From: Ptychodera flava
Taxonomy: Eukaryota; Hemichordata; Enteropneusta; Ptychoderidae
Assembly: GCF_041260155.1 (NCBI RefSeq)
Contig: NC_091931.1
Coordinates: 14,224,361 to 14,288,360, forward strand
Direction: 5' to 3'
Length of the DNA: 64,000 bases
The first letter of the stretch is position 1. Each line of letters starts with the position of its first letter. Shown one piece after another: positions 1 to 10,989 of the stretch. The notes under the pieces are model-generated. The model worked only from the letters and a program-made list of their open reading frames with translations, was not told the origin of the DNA and made no database searches. Position numbers and translations under genes: made by a program.

Positions 1-3000
1 TGAATATGTTAACAATCTCTGTTCTTGCCTTTTGTGTTAGTTTATGTATAAAGTTGTAAATATGGTGCCATGTGGATAATTTATTCAACAATGTACATAA
101 AAATGTAAGAAAAAAAAAGAGAGAACCCAGTATTATTTTGTGATAAAAGTTTTTGTGAATTTTTTTTTGTCAGATATTGAAATTTATAAATGTTAACATA
201 TTCACTAATTTTAACAATATTGATGTTTCTTCTTAGAAAGTAGGTCTTTTTTTATGAGCAGTGTTTGATGCAGCCAGGACTAATCCTGCCACTGACGTTT
301 TATCACCTGTTTACAAAAGTGGAGCCTGCCATGAAAAAGGGTATTAGTTTGTGTACTGGCTTGAGATCACAGTTGTTAGGTGTGTGTGGGAGGGGAGAGT
401 CATTTATTAAAGAGAAAATAGAGGGGTGGATGTTCATACTGAGTAGAGAGATAATCCGAAACCATAGAATTCTGAAAAAATGACTCCAAACCTGTGTGGC
501 TGGGCATACACATTCCAAACAGAGTGCCACAGAATGTTGTTGAATTACATTAATTCTGAATATCATAAAAGCCCAATGCAAGGCCAGTAGGCCAATTTCA
601 CATAAAATTACATGACTCTTTGTTTTCAAATCTGGAGTTGGTGACAGGGTGTTGACTCAACCGATATAAATATGAAGGACTTCTCTGGGCATGTTATCCC
701 TCTGGTTCTGATTCCCTCTGCTACTCCAATGGAATATCTTTTCTTCTTCTTCTTCTTCTCATTTTCACTTTAAAAAAGCAATAAATTCTTTACCAAGACA
801 CTCTGTTTACAATCACGGCCAGAAAAAGGTTTTCATATATGTACAAACTTCTTTGATCATAATCTTATGATTTTAGCCATCTTCATCTTTCTGCAGAGTG
901 GTATTTATTGTGGTAAATTTACTGATATAGTAAGAATAGTTGTTTTACCTCCCTCCTTCTGTCGGTTTGTGATTTGTTCCAGCCATCTGCAGGTTCCCAA
1001 AGATTGGATAAAAGTTGTTTTTATGTGTTCCTCACTGGTAATAGGTAGTACACCGTAGCTTATGACAGGTGACTGGTATGGTCCCCTGTGTGTCAACAAT
1101 TTTTCAAAGACTATCATACAGTTTACATATTGTGGCTTTGTGAGAAGGCCGCTCAGGGAAAGTCCAATTTAAAGATCTATGCAGGGAAAGTGACTGGTTA
1201 CCCAACTAAGACAACAGACAAAGAAAAAATAAATGCCAGCATGTGGAATTTGTTAGCCAGATTCAATCAGTATGGCTTGTTTTGTTCAGGACAGTGCTAT
1301 ATTTTACAATTTCTCTCATATGTACACGAGAGGCAAATCTGTTTTCGCTAACTTGTTATGCCAGATCGTCATATTCTTCGCCATTTACAAAGATACACAA
1401 CACCATACATCCATATGTACTGGTAATATTACTCCGTTGTTTTGCTTTTATTTTATCGTTGTGTTTTAGTTAAACAGTTTGAAAACCGAGAGAACACCTA
1501 AAGATATTCTACAAGTATGTTTGTATGCATCCTGTTGATATCCAAGTATGTGATGATTATTTTTCAAAGATGCTACGTGATGAAAGCGATTTAATTTCAA
1601 GATTGCCTTTTTAAAGAATCGTACGTGTACGAGAGATGAAAGAAAGTGTCTTTAAAAAATGTGAAACAATTTTATGATCATAGAGGCTGTTGCCTCCCAG
1701 TACTAGCACGATAGTGAAATCGTGAGAAACCTCAAAAAGTGACAAAAACTTTTGGCTGTGCTCACCCCTGGTTCGCAGTGAAGTGGCCCATACAGAATGG
1801 AACATGATCCATTTTACTGAACCTTGGGTGGAGCAGCTGAGAAAGAATAGGAGACTCATTGACTGTCAAGTGTTCTTCACTCTGTATCCATAAAGTAAAA
1901 TTGATATTTAATTATTGTTTGTTTTACCAGAGATAACCTCGGTGACTTACTTCACTTTTATGGATGTAGAAATAAAAAACCCGTATTTCAATATATGCCT
2001 GTTGTTGATGTGTATTCTTTGTGTTATATAGAATGAAAAATTTTGATGATTTGCAATGCAGATGCATCTTTGCAGCGTTATTTATCAAGAGTGTATCAAG
2101 CCGCCTTCCCATTGACACTCATACTAAGACCTACCACCAGAGTTTCTCAAGGGTGTATTGATATATCAAGACAGCGGATACTAAGCTAACATCATATCCC
2201 CTGCGCCTGTGTATCCACAGCTAATGTGAAAAGCATGAACACAACGGGCAATTGTCGTGACCTATGCACAACCATACATTCTGATCCCAGTGTCCTTGAT
2301 GAGTTGGAAATTGTGTCTAAAATTCAACTTTCCATGAGCAAAATAGAAAACTTTTCCTGAGAAATAAGCTGAGAATTCTGTGAAAATCATTGGCTGTCAC
2401 TGAGAGTTCAATGAAAGTGGATAATTTTTACCAATGAAAATGCCAGGGTGAAAGGTCATGTAAGGGTCAATTGAATTACTTAATAACAAGTCCTTGTTAG
2501 CTTTCCCTAGTATTAATATCTTAGTTTCCAAATATTACTGTACATAGAATTTGATAGACTATCGACAGTCCCTTGTGCCTTTTATGTCTCTTATTGGTAT
2601 AGTCTCTTGCACATATGATGGGGGAATCGCAAGTGTAGTGATGAAGGCGCAAGCTGCGAATACCGTAAGACAAAAGGTCTAGCAGCTCACTGTTATGCTT
2701 GCGGCATTCCCTATCCCTGTATGTGTGAGAGAGACTACATCAATAATAGAAATGTCACAACGGATCATCTATGACAGTCTAAGAATTTCAATCAACTCCA
2801 CTTTGTATCATTTGATCGTAAATATACAATGAAAAAAGGTGACATATTTCAACACTTTAGAATTTTGCATAATTACACATGACGTACCAAAGTTGTGCAG
2901 TAAAAGAAGATTAACTGTTAATAATTAACAGAAAGGAAACCAGTGGAAATAAGCCCACATTGCTGCTGCACTGTTTTGAACATTTTCCTTAAAATTTATG

Positions 3001-3465
3001 GTATGATTTGAACAGCCGATAACCTTGTACAAGTAGACTGTTACAGATCAGGCTGCCGTGCATGTAAGGTCTGTGTATAATCAGGGACCAGAGTGTAACC
3101 TGTCTGCACCAATCATTGACAATACTAAGTGATATCACGTTTGTGGGTTCACCCACCCAGTGCTAGTCTGCAGACAGACATGTAGGCCAAGTATGGGTGT
3201 GGATGACAAACCAGGGACTGAGATATATAGATTGTACGTTTCGGTTTGCTTTGATGAATTACGTAAATGCAATCGGGAAAGGGGGAGCAACGTGGCATAT
3301 TAAAAACCATTGTTAATTCCAAATGCCTGACAGTTACATTGTAAAGAGACAATAGCTTTCCCCTGGAAATATGTTGAAATGCAATGTACTAGCTTTGCAA
3401 ACATTGCATTGTGAGTTACAAGCAATGTTTTAATGTACAAAGTGTTTTAGTCTAGACAACTTCAA
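1..3465. other. Intergenic, no gene seen
   Basis: No reading frame here looks protein-like and no splice-bounded exon was recognised. The stretch is AT-rich, with a CTT microsatellite near 742-760. Nothing else is supportable. Confidence 0.6.
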
Positions 3466-3469
3466 GGGC

Positions 3470-3870
3470 CACCTTTATTTTTTTCACTATTTTTGTTTTG
3501 TATGTTAATCACAAGTTCTTGTAGTACTCCCAAAAGCAGGTTTAAACATACTACAGTATTTGTTTGTCAACACAGTGTCTACACATTGCAGTTTATATTG
3601 TTTGTGTTTGAAATCTAGAAGGGACCAGAATTTACTTGTTAACAATAACAATGCAGTTTTACACATGCACATGCTGAGTGGACAAGCTGAATATTATGTA
3701 TCCCTACATGCTTCGGGGAGTAGAACAAGAAACTGTAGTTGACATAAAAACAAAAGTAGTGAAAAAATTACCAAGACTTATACAGCTACCAGCCTTTCCA
3801 AATTTGGCATTTTACTCACATATGCCATATACACATCGATCGCTGAGCACTTTTATATGATTTTAGGAGT
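3470..3870 (+). repeat. Dispersed repeat family D, copy 1
   Basis: This stretch resembles 24560-24860 over several hundred bases. Shared landmarks, in the same order, are a CACAAGTTCTTGTAGTACTCC-like segment, TTGTCAACAATAACAATGCAG, and a GTAGTACAAGAAACTGTA-like segment followed by TTGACAT. A weaker third copy is near 47800-48000. No terminal repeats or coding sequence were found, so the class is unknown. Confidence 0.55.
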
Positions 3871-3918
3871 TGATAAAGAAACTTCAAATATAACAGACAA
3901 GCGACCTAACGGCCGATA

Positions 3919-4345
3919 TAGCTCTGCTGTGTTTATGTAGACAATAACTATTTTTGACACAATATGTTGATGATTGAAGAAGGTGGAAATCTTTGATAGC
4001 TCATTTCAATGGCCAGAAAAAAGTGGCTAAAATGGCTGCAAAAATACACAATTGTAGATTTCATCATAATTTGAATATATCACATTGTATCATCCCTGAG
4101 AACATGTCAACCAAAGCTATCTGACGAGTAGTTTTTTGAGACTGAAATTTTCTGACCAAAAATGGCAAAAATTGCCCCCAAAATTTGATTTGAACAAACT
4201 CAAGTGAGGTCACCCCAAGTGAACTTCATATAAAATTTCAAAGCAATCGGACTTGCGGTTTCAGAGGAGAAGGCAATTGTTGACGGACGACAACGACGGA
4301 AAATCAAGCTATTTGATAAGCTCCGTGTCGCTGACAGCGGAGCTA
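3919..4345. mobile_element. Tc1/mariner-like non-autonomous element
   Basis: The left end reads TAGCTCTGCTGT and the right end is the inverse of TAGCTCCGCTGTCAG, so the ends form short inverted repeats. Both termini are TA, as expected if the element sits in a TA target (the Tc1/mariner pattern). The interior has no coding capacity. The 3' half, with GACGGACGACAACGACGG followed by the CAGCGGAGCTA end, has the look of a multi-copy family. Class assignment rests only on the ends. Confidence 0.5.
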
Positions 4346-4600
4346 AAAAGACTGGAAAATACATCAAATGAAAATTACACTTTACATAGTTTGAACTCAT
4401 CTTCTTCTATACAGTGATCATAGTAATTGAAGCCCATTTTTCAAAGATTTCTGTTTCTCAAAATCAGTGACAAGCTGTACTTTGACCTGAAAGTTTTAGT
4501 CTCAGAATGACAACAAGTACCTGAGTTATCTTTTTATTGATTGAAGTAAACACAGCTCTGTGAGTCAATCAAATTTATCTTGTCGACTAGCTACTACTCC

Positions 4601-4764
4601 CACAGGCGCTATGTGGACCGGGTAGTTTGTCAAAGTGTAGTTTATGCTGTGAGATATGCTAGTTCCAATGTTCTGATCTGTAGCCTTACCACCGTCGGAA
4701 CGTAGCATAAACTCACAGCATAAACTACACTTTTACAAACTACCCAGTCCACATAACACTTGTG
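4601..4764. repeat. Foldback (hairpin) repeat
   Basis: Arms 4601-4653 and 4712-4764 are inverted copies of each other with about five mismatches over 53 bases. Both contain the block GTGTAGTTTATGCTGTGAG. The loop is about 58 bases. It is probably a small foldback MITE. No target duplication was identified. Confidence 0.75.
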
Positions 4765-4782
4765 CCTACTCCTCCCAAGTCT

Positions 4783-4797
4783 GGGGGGGGGGGGGGG
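4783..4797 (+). repeat. Poly-G tract
   Basis: An uninterrupted run of 15 G just beyond the 4601-4764 foldback. It may be prone to slippage or G-quadruplex formation, and its length could be a sequencing artefact. Confidence 0.8.
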
Positions 4798-4799
4798 AT

Positions 4800-6245
4800 T
4801 GAATAAGTTTTAATATTGAATAATTTGAAGGTGTAAATTTCAGTGGCCTGTTGTATTTTTTGTAGCATCAATGACATGAGCAGAGGATATTATATGATGG
4901 TCAAAGCTTAGCAATTTAGCCACTAACTCCCAAGTGAGAGAAACACAAACGACATTGCTTCATACAAAGGAAATTCAACTTCATACAGGAATGGGTTTAA
5001 CAACAGATTCAGATTGTAGGATTTCAAGTAAAACATTAAACAATAAATCGGCCAAGTCATCCAGCATACTAGCAAGGCATATAGTTTGAAGTTTGCATTT
5101 TACAAATAAATTTTTTGCTGCAGGGTACGTGTAAGGTATGATAATTTGTCGCCCAATATTGAGAGCATGCTTTCCTTTTATCAGTGGTTTACACAGCTAG
5201 AAAACCACAGGCAGATTTGAGGACATGCCTTCAACAGGGTCAGCTGAGAACCTGTAACAGTGAGACACAGAGAAATAAGACAGCGCTTGAAAACATGGAC
5301 AGATTAGAGAGTGGTATCAACAGAACTGCATGCAGTGGTGATCTGATCGCCATGTGCTGTGAACTCATGGCTGAAACATGGATGTGTGTGCATGCATAGC
5401 ACTGCATGTGTCCAGTACAGAGTCTACAGGACCTGTTCAAGGGTCTGAAATATCACCAAATCCCAGAGCTGAGTACATTGGCTTGAATCTGATCTGAATG
5501 GTACAGCCCTATACAAAGTCTTATAGATAAAAGTTGCTGACACAGGTGAAATTTCAGACACCGTCACACCACAGCAAGTCCACGTAACTTTTTGTACATG
5601 TTATCCATATATACACACAGGTGTTGAGAAAGACAGAAATATCAGACCCTAGCTAGTTGTCACATTATTTTGATAACAGCAGTATATACACACTTATGCC
5701 CTTGTAGTGCTTATCGTTCAGCCCCCAACTATTGCAGCCATGATACATCTTTGCTGGCACAGATCTGTACGTGCCACGCATGTGTTTGTATCAGAGTTGG
5801 CCTGCACAGGGTCTGTCACAGGGGAGGAAATATTTTGGCTGTGTATGTAATAAACACCAGAAATATTTAAGAAATGTCGACTCATTTATTATTAAATGAT
5901 TGTATCGTACGACTTTGATGTACCTGTTATAGAACAACGCAATCTGTGTACAATAATTTTATTGCACACATTTTTATATCTTCATTTTTGAGTAAAATAT
6001 TTAAAACATGTCATTTTAATACCAAAGGTCAACTGTTATATTTATAGCCTAACAATTATTTGTGGAATTCTTTAAATCTTGCCAAATAACAAGAAAAAAC
6101 TCTGATGGATCTTCAGAAAGAACTTGCATTTCGACCATGGAGCTTGACCAGGCCATGTCTACTTGCAAAGTGGATGTTCATTAATATGCAAAATAACTAA
6201 TTAGTATGCAAATTATATGTAGAACAAGAATTCACTACAGCCATA
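4800..6245. other. Intergenic, no gene seen
   Basis: Reading frames in this stretch are short and show no family resemblance. No terminal repeats or other structured elements were recognised. Confidence 0.5.
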
Positions 6246-6249
6246 ATAG

Positions 6250-6435
6250 GCCAAACCCGGAATTCGAATCGACCACGGTACAAACAAAGCCATGTGCGCA
6301 AACGCGCACAGACAGACGTGTATTTCCGTACGCGTTCAGTACACATGTGGGTTAGTTTGTACCGGCATCACGTGATTATTTGGGCGTACTGAGTATGTAG
6401 AACGGCGTACGCGTCGCGTCCTTTTTATTCCGGAG
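6250..6435. promoter_or_regulatory. CpG-dense patch, possible promoter or enhancer
   Basis: About 21 CpG dinucleotides occur in roughly 185 bases, whereas the flanks have almost none. It contains two CGTACGCG-like blocks, CGCG repeats and the palindromic E-box ATCACGTGAT. No exon could be attached to it, so a role as promoter or unmethylated regulatory island is an inference. It could also be the CpG-rich end of an unrecognised repeat. Confidence 0.3.
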
Positions 6436-6973
6436 TAGAACCATTGGTACACCACTCATCGTGTTCTACATGTATGTATCATATCAACATTTTGATTTCC
6501 TATAATTTGCAATGATTGCTACTGTGATAGAATTGGCCAAAATCAAAATTGCACTGTAACTGCAACTGTTAGTTTTGATATTTTCATTTTCTTGTTCTAT
6601 AAAAGAACTACAGTTGTTCATTTTTCTCCACTAATGATGGTGAAATAAAACATTATCAAGCCTTGCCGACAAAACACACTGTGTACGGTAGTCGATGTCA
6701 TTTGTTGACAAATGAATTCCTGTCTGGAGTTGATTTCACCAGTCAACTGTAACGTACGGGACATCAGAGTTAAACACTGACTACTATGAAGTTGAACACT
6801 GGCCATTTCAACATGATTTCAGGACTAAACCACACACTAGATCATCAACATTTGCAGTTAATGGAACTTCAAACATGTAATACCTCTATCCTGCAGATCT
6901 AACAGAAGAGTTTTGTTCCCCATGCACACATTCAGGTAGGATGACCACGTACAAACGATATTTGTCTTGTCAG

Positions 6974-7278
6974 TAGACTTGGTTCAAGTCCGTGATTTGT
7001 GAATGTTTGAGTGGGCTGAACATGATGTGTTCTGTTTTAATGTGAAACGTGCGAGTCGGGTGAACGCAATACAGGGGGGTTTCTCCCAGAATCACAGGGT
7101 GAATCTGGCAGAAACTAACTCACGACTGCGCAGACTCAAAGGTAACGCATTCAATTGCTAGGCAAACCTGGCCTGAACTACCAAATTCCAAATAGGCTTG
7201 TATGAAAAGGGAGAGACACATGAGAAACTACTGCACATGATTTTATTTTTAGAAACTCACAGACTTGAATGAAGTCTA
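6974..7278. mobile_element. Mutator-like MITE (9-bp target duplication), short member
   Basis: The 305-bp element starts TAGACTTGGTTCAAGTC and ends with the inverse, GACTTGAATGAAGTCTA, giving inverted repeats of about 22 bases. It is flanked on both sides by the exact 9-mer TCTTGTCAG (6965-6973 and 7279-7287). A 9-bp duplication is typical of MuDR/Mutator, with Merlin (8-9 bp) as the alternative. It matches the two ends of the 1003-bp element at 40691-41693 but lacks that element's inner roughly 670 bp, so it looks like an internal-deletion derivative. It has no coding capacity. Confidence 0.75.
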
Positions 7279-7289
7279 TCTTGTCAGTG

Positions 7290-8480
7290 GAGTGAGGTCG
7301 TAACTTCAGAATTTAACACGTGCGCCAGAAAAAGTCATTTTAAAAAAATTCTGGAATCCATAATTCCAATGCAAAGCACGTTCTAATAAATATTGAACAA
7401 TGGTTATACACAAAGCTTTTACTGTGAATGACTTTACGCCAATGTAACAATGGGAAGTTAATCCAGATCATTTTCAGAAGAAGACTGAGTGATTTTTACT
7501 GAAATATGTCAGTTAAACATATGTATAAATGTAAAAAACCCTAAAAATTACAAAATAATGTGATTACTGATTTGGCAGTAAAAAATTGCTTTGTGAAATG
7601 TTTCTTTGGGAATATTTTTGCACAAATATTTCAAAATCAGACGCACGTAGATTTTTCAATGTAAAAGAACACCTTGGTATTACCAGGCCTTCAACATTGT
7701 TTTGTGTATCAGTGGATCATAAAGGTAACGTGACATGGCGTAATGTTAGATCAAAGATAGGGTACCATGTAGGGTAGTAGTTCTACACCCACATACAGGT
7801 CCTTATAAACCACACCCTTTGTGGATTGCATGCCATGATTAGCATCTTTGTAAATTGACCAATATCTCTATTTGAGCATGTACATAGTTGAGCCCAACGA
7901 CTAGAGAAAATTACACTTTTTGCCAAATTTGCAGACAAAATCAGGAGCTGGTGCCAATTACAGAGAGGAAGTCAAACTGTTCTTGTATTTGATTTATCAG
8001 GTCATGACTACATTAGAGAGATTACTGTCATTTCATATACCTAAATTTGTCATTGAATTGGCACATTGGTTTGTCCAGCTCATAATTGCTGGTTAATCAA
8101 TGATTGAGTTCCCGGAAACTTGGAGAATAAACGTATGGTCACCGTGATGTTATTGCCATTTAAAGTGGATTTAAACTCTGCTATCACACTCCAATCCATA
8201 TACAGCGAATTTGGACATCATGCACACCTACTGTGTACTTCCTGTAGCAGCCTTCAAGTTCTTCCTGTGAACTAATTTTCACCCCTACCATGGGCAATTT
8301 TGTGAGGAAATTCAGCCGAGGGGCGTTGTCAGTCCGAAAGATATCTCATTGTTTCGGTTTCATATGAGCATTTCTGCATTTTGGAAAAATTTTGACAAGA
8401 GGAAGAGCTGTTTTGTTTAATGAGTATCTCTTCAAGATAAGTAGCAATACAATCTCCGCTGTACACATCTGACCGACTTG
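7290..8480. other. Intergenic, no gene seen
   Basis: The sequence is AT-rich with only short random reading frames. It directly precedes the LINE endonuclease ORF and could hold that element's 5' leader, but no boundary is visible. Confidence 0.45.
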
Positions 8481-8485
8481 CATGA

Positions 8486-9439
8486 ATGGCATCTATAGCG
8501 TACAACAGGGTGAGTACTCTCATGATTAACTGTGCAATAATGATGAACGCTTCAAAACCAGGGTTGAATTTCAATGTTCGGCTGAGGTCAAAAATTTTAA
8601 CATTATGCAAGAATCCACCAATGAAGAGAGGTTACTCTGTTGGCACTGACAAGCAGCAAATAATGTCAGCGATGAGTGCCAATCCTTTGTCTCGTAGTTT
8701 CCAACAAAGAGTGCAGGTATATTGGAGGAGACGTTCGGTGGCAACCAGCAGTGGGAAACAGACTAATTCTGGAGCCTTACCTAATGTGCTACTGACAAAC
8801 GCACGGTCACTGCTTAAGAAGATGGACGAGTTGGACGATTTATGCAAAGAGAATGAAATCCAGATTGCAGCTGTGACGGAGACTTGGTTCAACAGGGAAC
8901 TTTACAATGACAAGGTCTCGATCGAAGGATACGACTTATATCGCAAAGACCGTACAAGAAAACAAGGCGGTGGAGTGTGCCTTTATGTGAGCAATCGCCT
9001 GCAGTCAAAACCGTTGAATGGTGACCTGTTAATTGGCGATGAAAATATTGAATCTGTATGGTGTACAGCACGCCCTACCTGCCTACCTGAGTCAATTTCA
9101 CATCTGCTAGTTGGATGTATATATCACCCACCGGGAAATGACGAGAGCCGAACAAAAAATCATATTATTCGAACAGTTGACAAAGTCCAAGCGAAATCCT
9201 CTCGTCCTGGAATTATCATCATGGGTGATTTTAATCGCATGGATATCAGTGAAATATTAATTCAATGCCAACTGAAGCAATTGGTGAAATCTCCAACACG
9301 GAAGAGCGCAAAGTTAGATCTGATCCTGAGCAATATTGGTGAATTTTACAACAATCCAACTTTGTGTGCTCCAATAGCCAATTCAGACCACTGTACAGTG
9401 ATTATGTCCTCAAAAGAGGACTTCAATGTGCCAATATGA
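8486..9439 (+). pseudogene. LINE (CR1/L2-like) APE endonuclease ORF, no reverse transcriptase
   Basis: An open frame of 317 codons carries the apurinic-endonuclease-like domain of non-LTR retrotransposons from about residue 100 on. Visible motifs in order are NARSL (metal-binding Asn), ETWF (catalytic Glu), YRKDR followed by GGGVCLYV, YHPPG, MGDFN, LDLILSN and NSDH (catalytic Asp-His). The first 100 residues resemble nothing recognised. The frame stops right after the domain, and no reverse transcriptase follows in any frame. LINE copies normally lose the 5' end, so a copy keeping the endonuclease and losing the RT is unusual. The likely explanation is a 3'-deleted LINE fragment. A captured or domesticated endonuclease is a less likely alternative. 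Confidence 0.7.
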
Positions 9440-9679
9440 GTGTCCCAATAACAACATATATGCAAGTGCAACACATAATTTACTACAGAAGAACTGACAC
9501 AGATATCCATGAGCTAGAATTTGGCTAATACAGCAATGGTCATATTAAGTTAGATCATGTTAAGTTAGAATGATTTCTCTCTTGTTGTTTGGCAAGAGTG
9601 GTCAACACAGGAAAAAAAATCATTGCCTATTCTTCATTGATGACAGTTTTGTACACTGTAATAAGACTGTCCAGCAATA

Positions 9680-10700
9680 TTTTTGTCAGACTGGTGTAAT
9701 ATTTCTTGTCAGAAAATTTAATATTGTACAACTCTTTTTACAGGACCAATGGTCACCTTTAGGTTAGACATGAAGCTAATATTATAACAGTTCTATTTAT
9801 TCACTGTTATTTATTTATTGTCAACAAATTCACATTGTAAACAGTCATGTTGACAATGAATTTTATATCCACTGGGATTACTCAAATAACATGAGACTAC
9901 AAATATTGCATTTTTCAGTGATTTTTGGCATTTTGAAAATATGAAATTCATCTCCAAGCGAGCTTTGCACTGGCATGTATATACATGCCTAGGTGATGAT
10001 TTACAACACTTTCCCACTTCACTAGCTGACATACTTGCAATGCTAGTCTACCACAGACCAGTACACGTATGAATGCACCGTGCCTATCACTCAGGCAACA
10101 TACTTAGGATCTTACGGCACGTAGTAACCAACTATGTGTAAGCCGAAACACACCAGTTCTGTGCAAAAACAGGGTGTTCCTACGGAACATTTCACCTCCT
10201 TTTTTTTGAGACTTGTCACAATAAGCATATACAGGTGAAATACAATTTCGTGCAGAATTGAATGTGCTCAAGAATGTCTTGTAACGGTTTTGGGCAAGTC
10301 AAGAGATTTGAGGTCTAATACAGGAAAACATGCACGATGAACAATTTGTGGAATATTCAGTGGGAATCAGTATCAGCTGGTTTGCATGCTTAAGCATGAA
10401 TAATTAATATACTTTGCATACATTACTATACTTTGCATATATTAATGTACTTTGCATATATTAATGTACTTTGCATATATCAATAAAGTTGCACAACCAG
10501 GTATTTATGTTGCCCTTTATTTGGTACATGTCCAGTATTTCAAAGTTTTGTACAGACAAATGAAATTCCGATCTGCCTGATAACACTGTGAAGACTACAA
10601 TGCTAGCCTGTACAAAGTGCAGGCTCTATTGTCTTTGGGGAAAGATCACTGGAGTTGCTGCACTGCTGGCTCTGCACACCATAAAGTGCTGGTACTAAGC
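9680..10700 (+). repeat. Diverged tandem duplication, unit 1
   Basis: This unit and the one at about 10990-12520 share landmarks in the same order. They are ACCAATGGTCACC / AGCAATGGTCACC (9746, 11071), a long nearly identical block with GATGATTTACAACACTTTCC and CTACCACAGACCAGTA (9985-10107, 11317-11440), and a block with TCACTGGAGTTGCTGC (10645, 12479). The sequence between blocks is diverged, so the duplication is not recent. No coding function was seen. Confidence 0.7.
10405..10481 (+). repeat. 19-bp tandem repeat with octamer-like core
   Basis: Four units of about TACTTTGCATATATTAATG occur, with the CTTTGCAT core at 10412, 10431, 10450 and 10469. The core resembles the POU-factor octamer (ATGCAAAT read on the other strand). 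It lies inside duplication unit 1 and was not found in unit 2. Confidence 0.7.
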
Positions 10701-10989
10701 CAAAATTGATGATAGTTTATAAGCATATCATCATCAAGTCTGCAATTTGGCCCAACCCATTGTTAAGAATGATAGTGTTTCATCACCTTGTTTACATAGT
10801 CCAATCCCATCATGAATATCAAATTCCTCATAAAAATAATAAACACAAATGAAAAATATGGGAAATAGTCTGGTCTTATATAATCTACTGTAAGCTTCAA
10901 CTCATTAAGTCCTTTTGTTTGCAATCTTTTATTTCAGTGTTGTCAATTCCTGTTTTTATGATTTTAACTTAGTAGGTATTTGATGTTTA

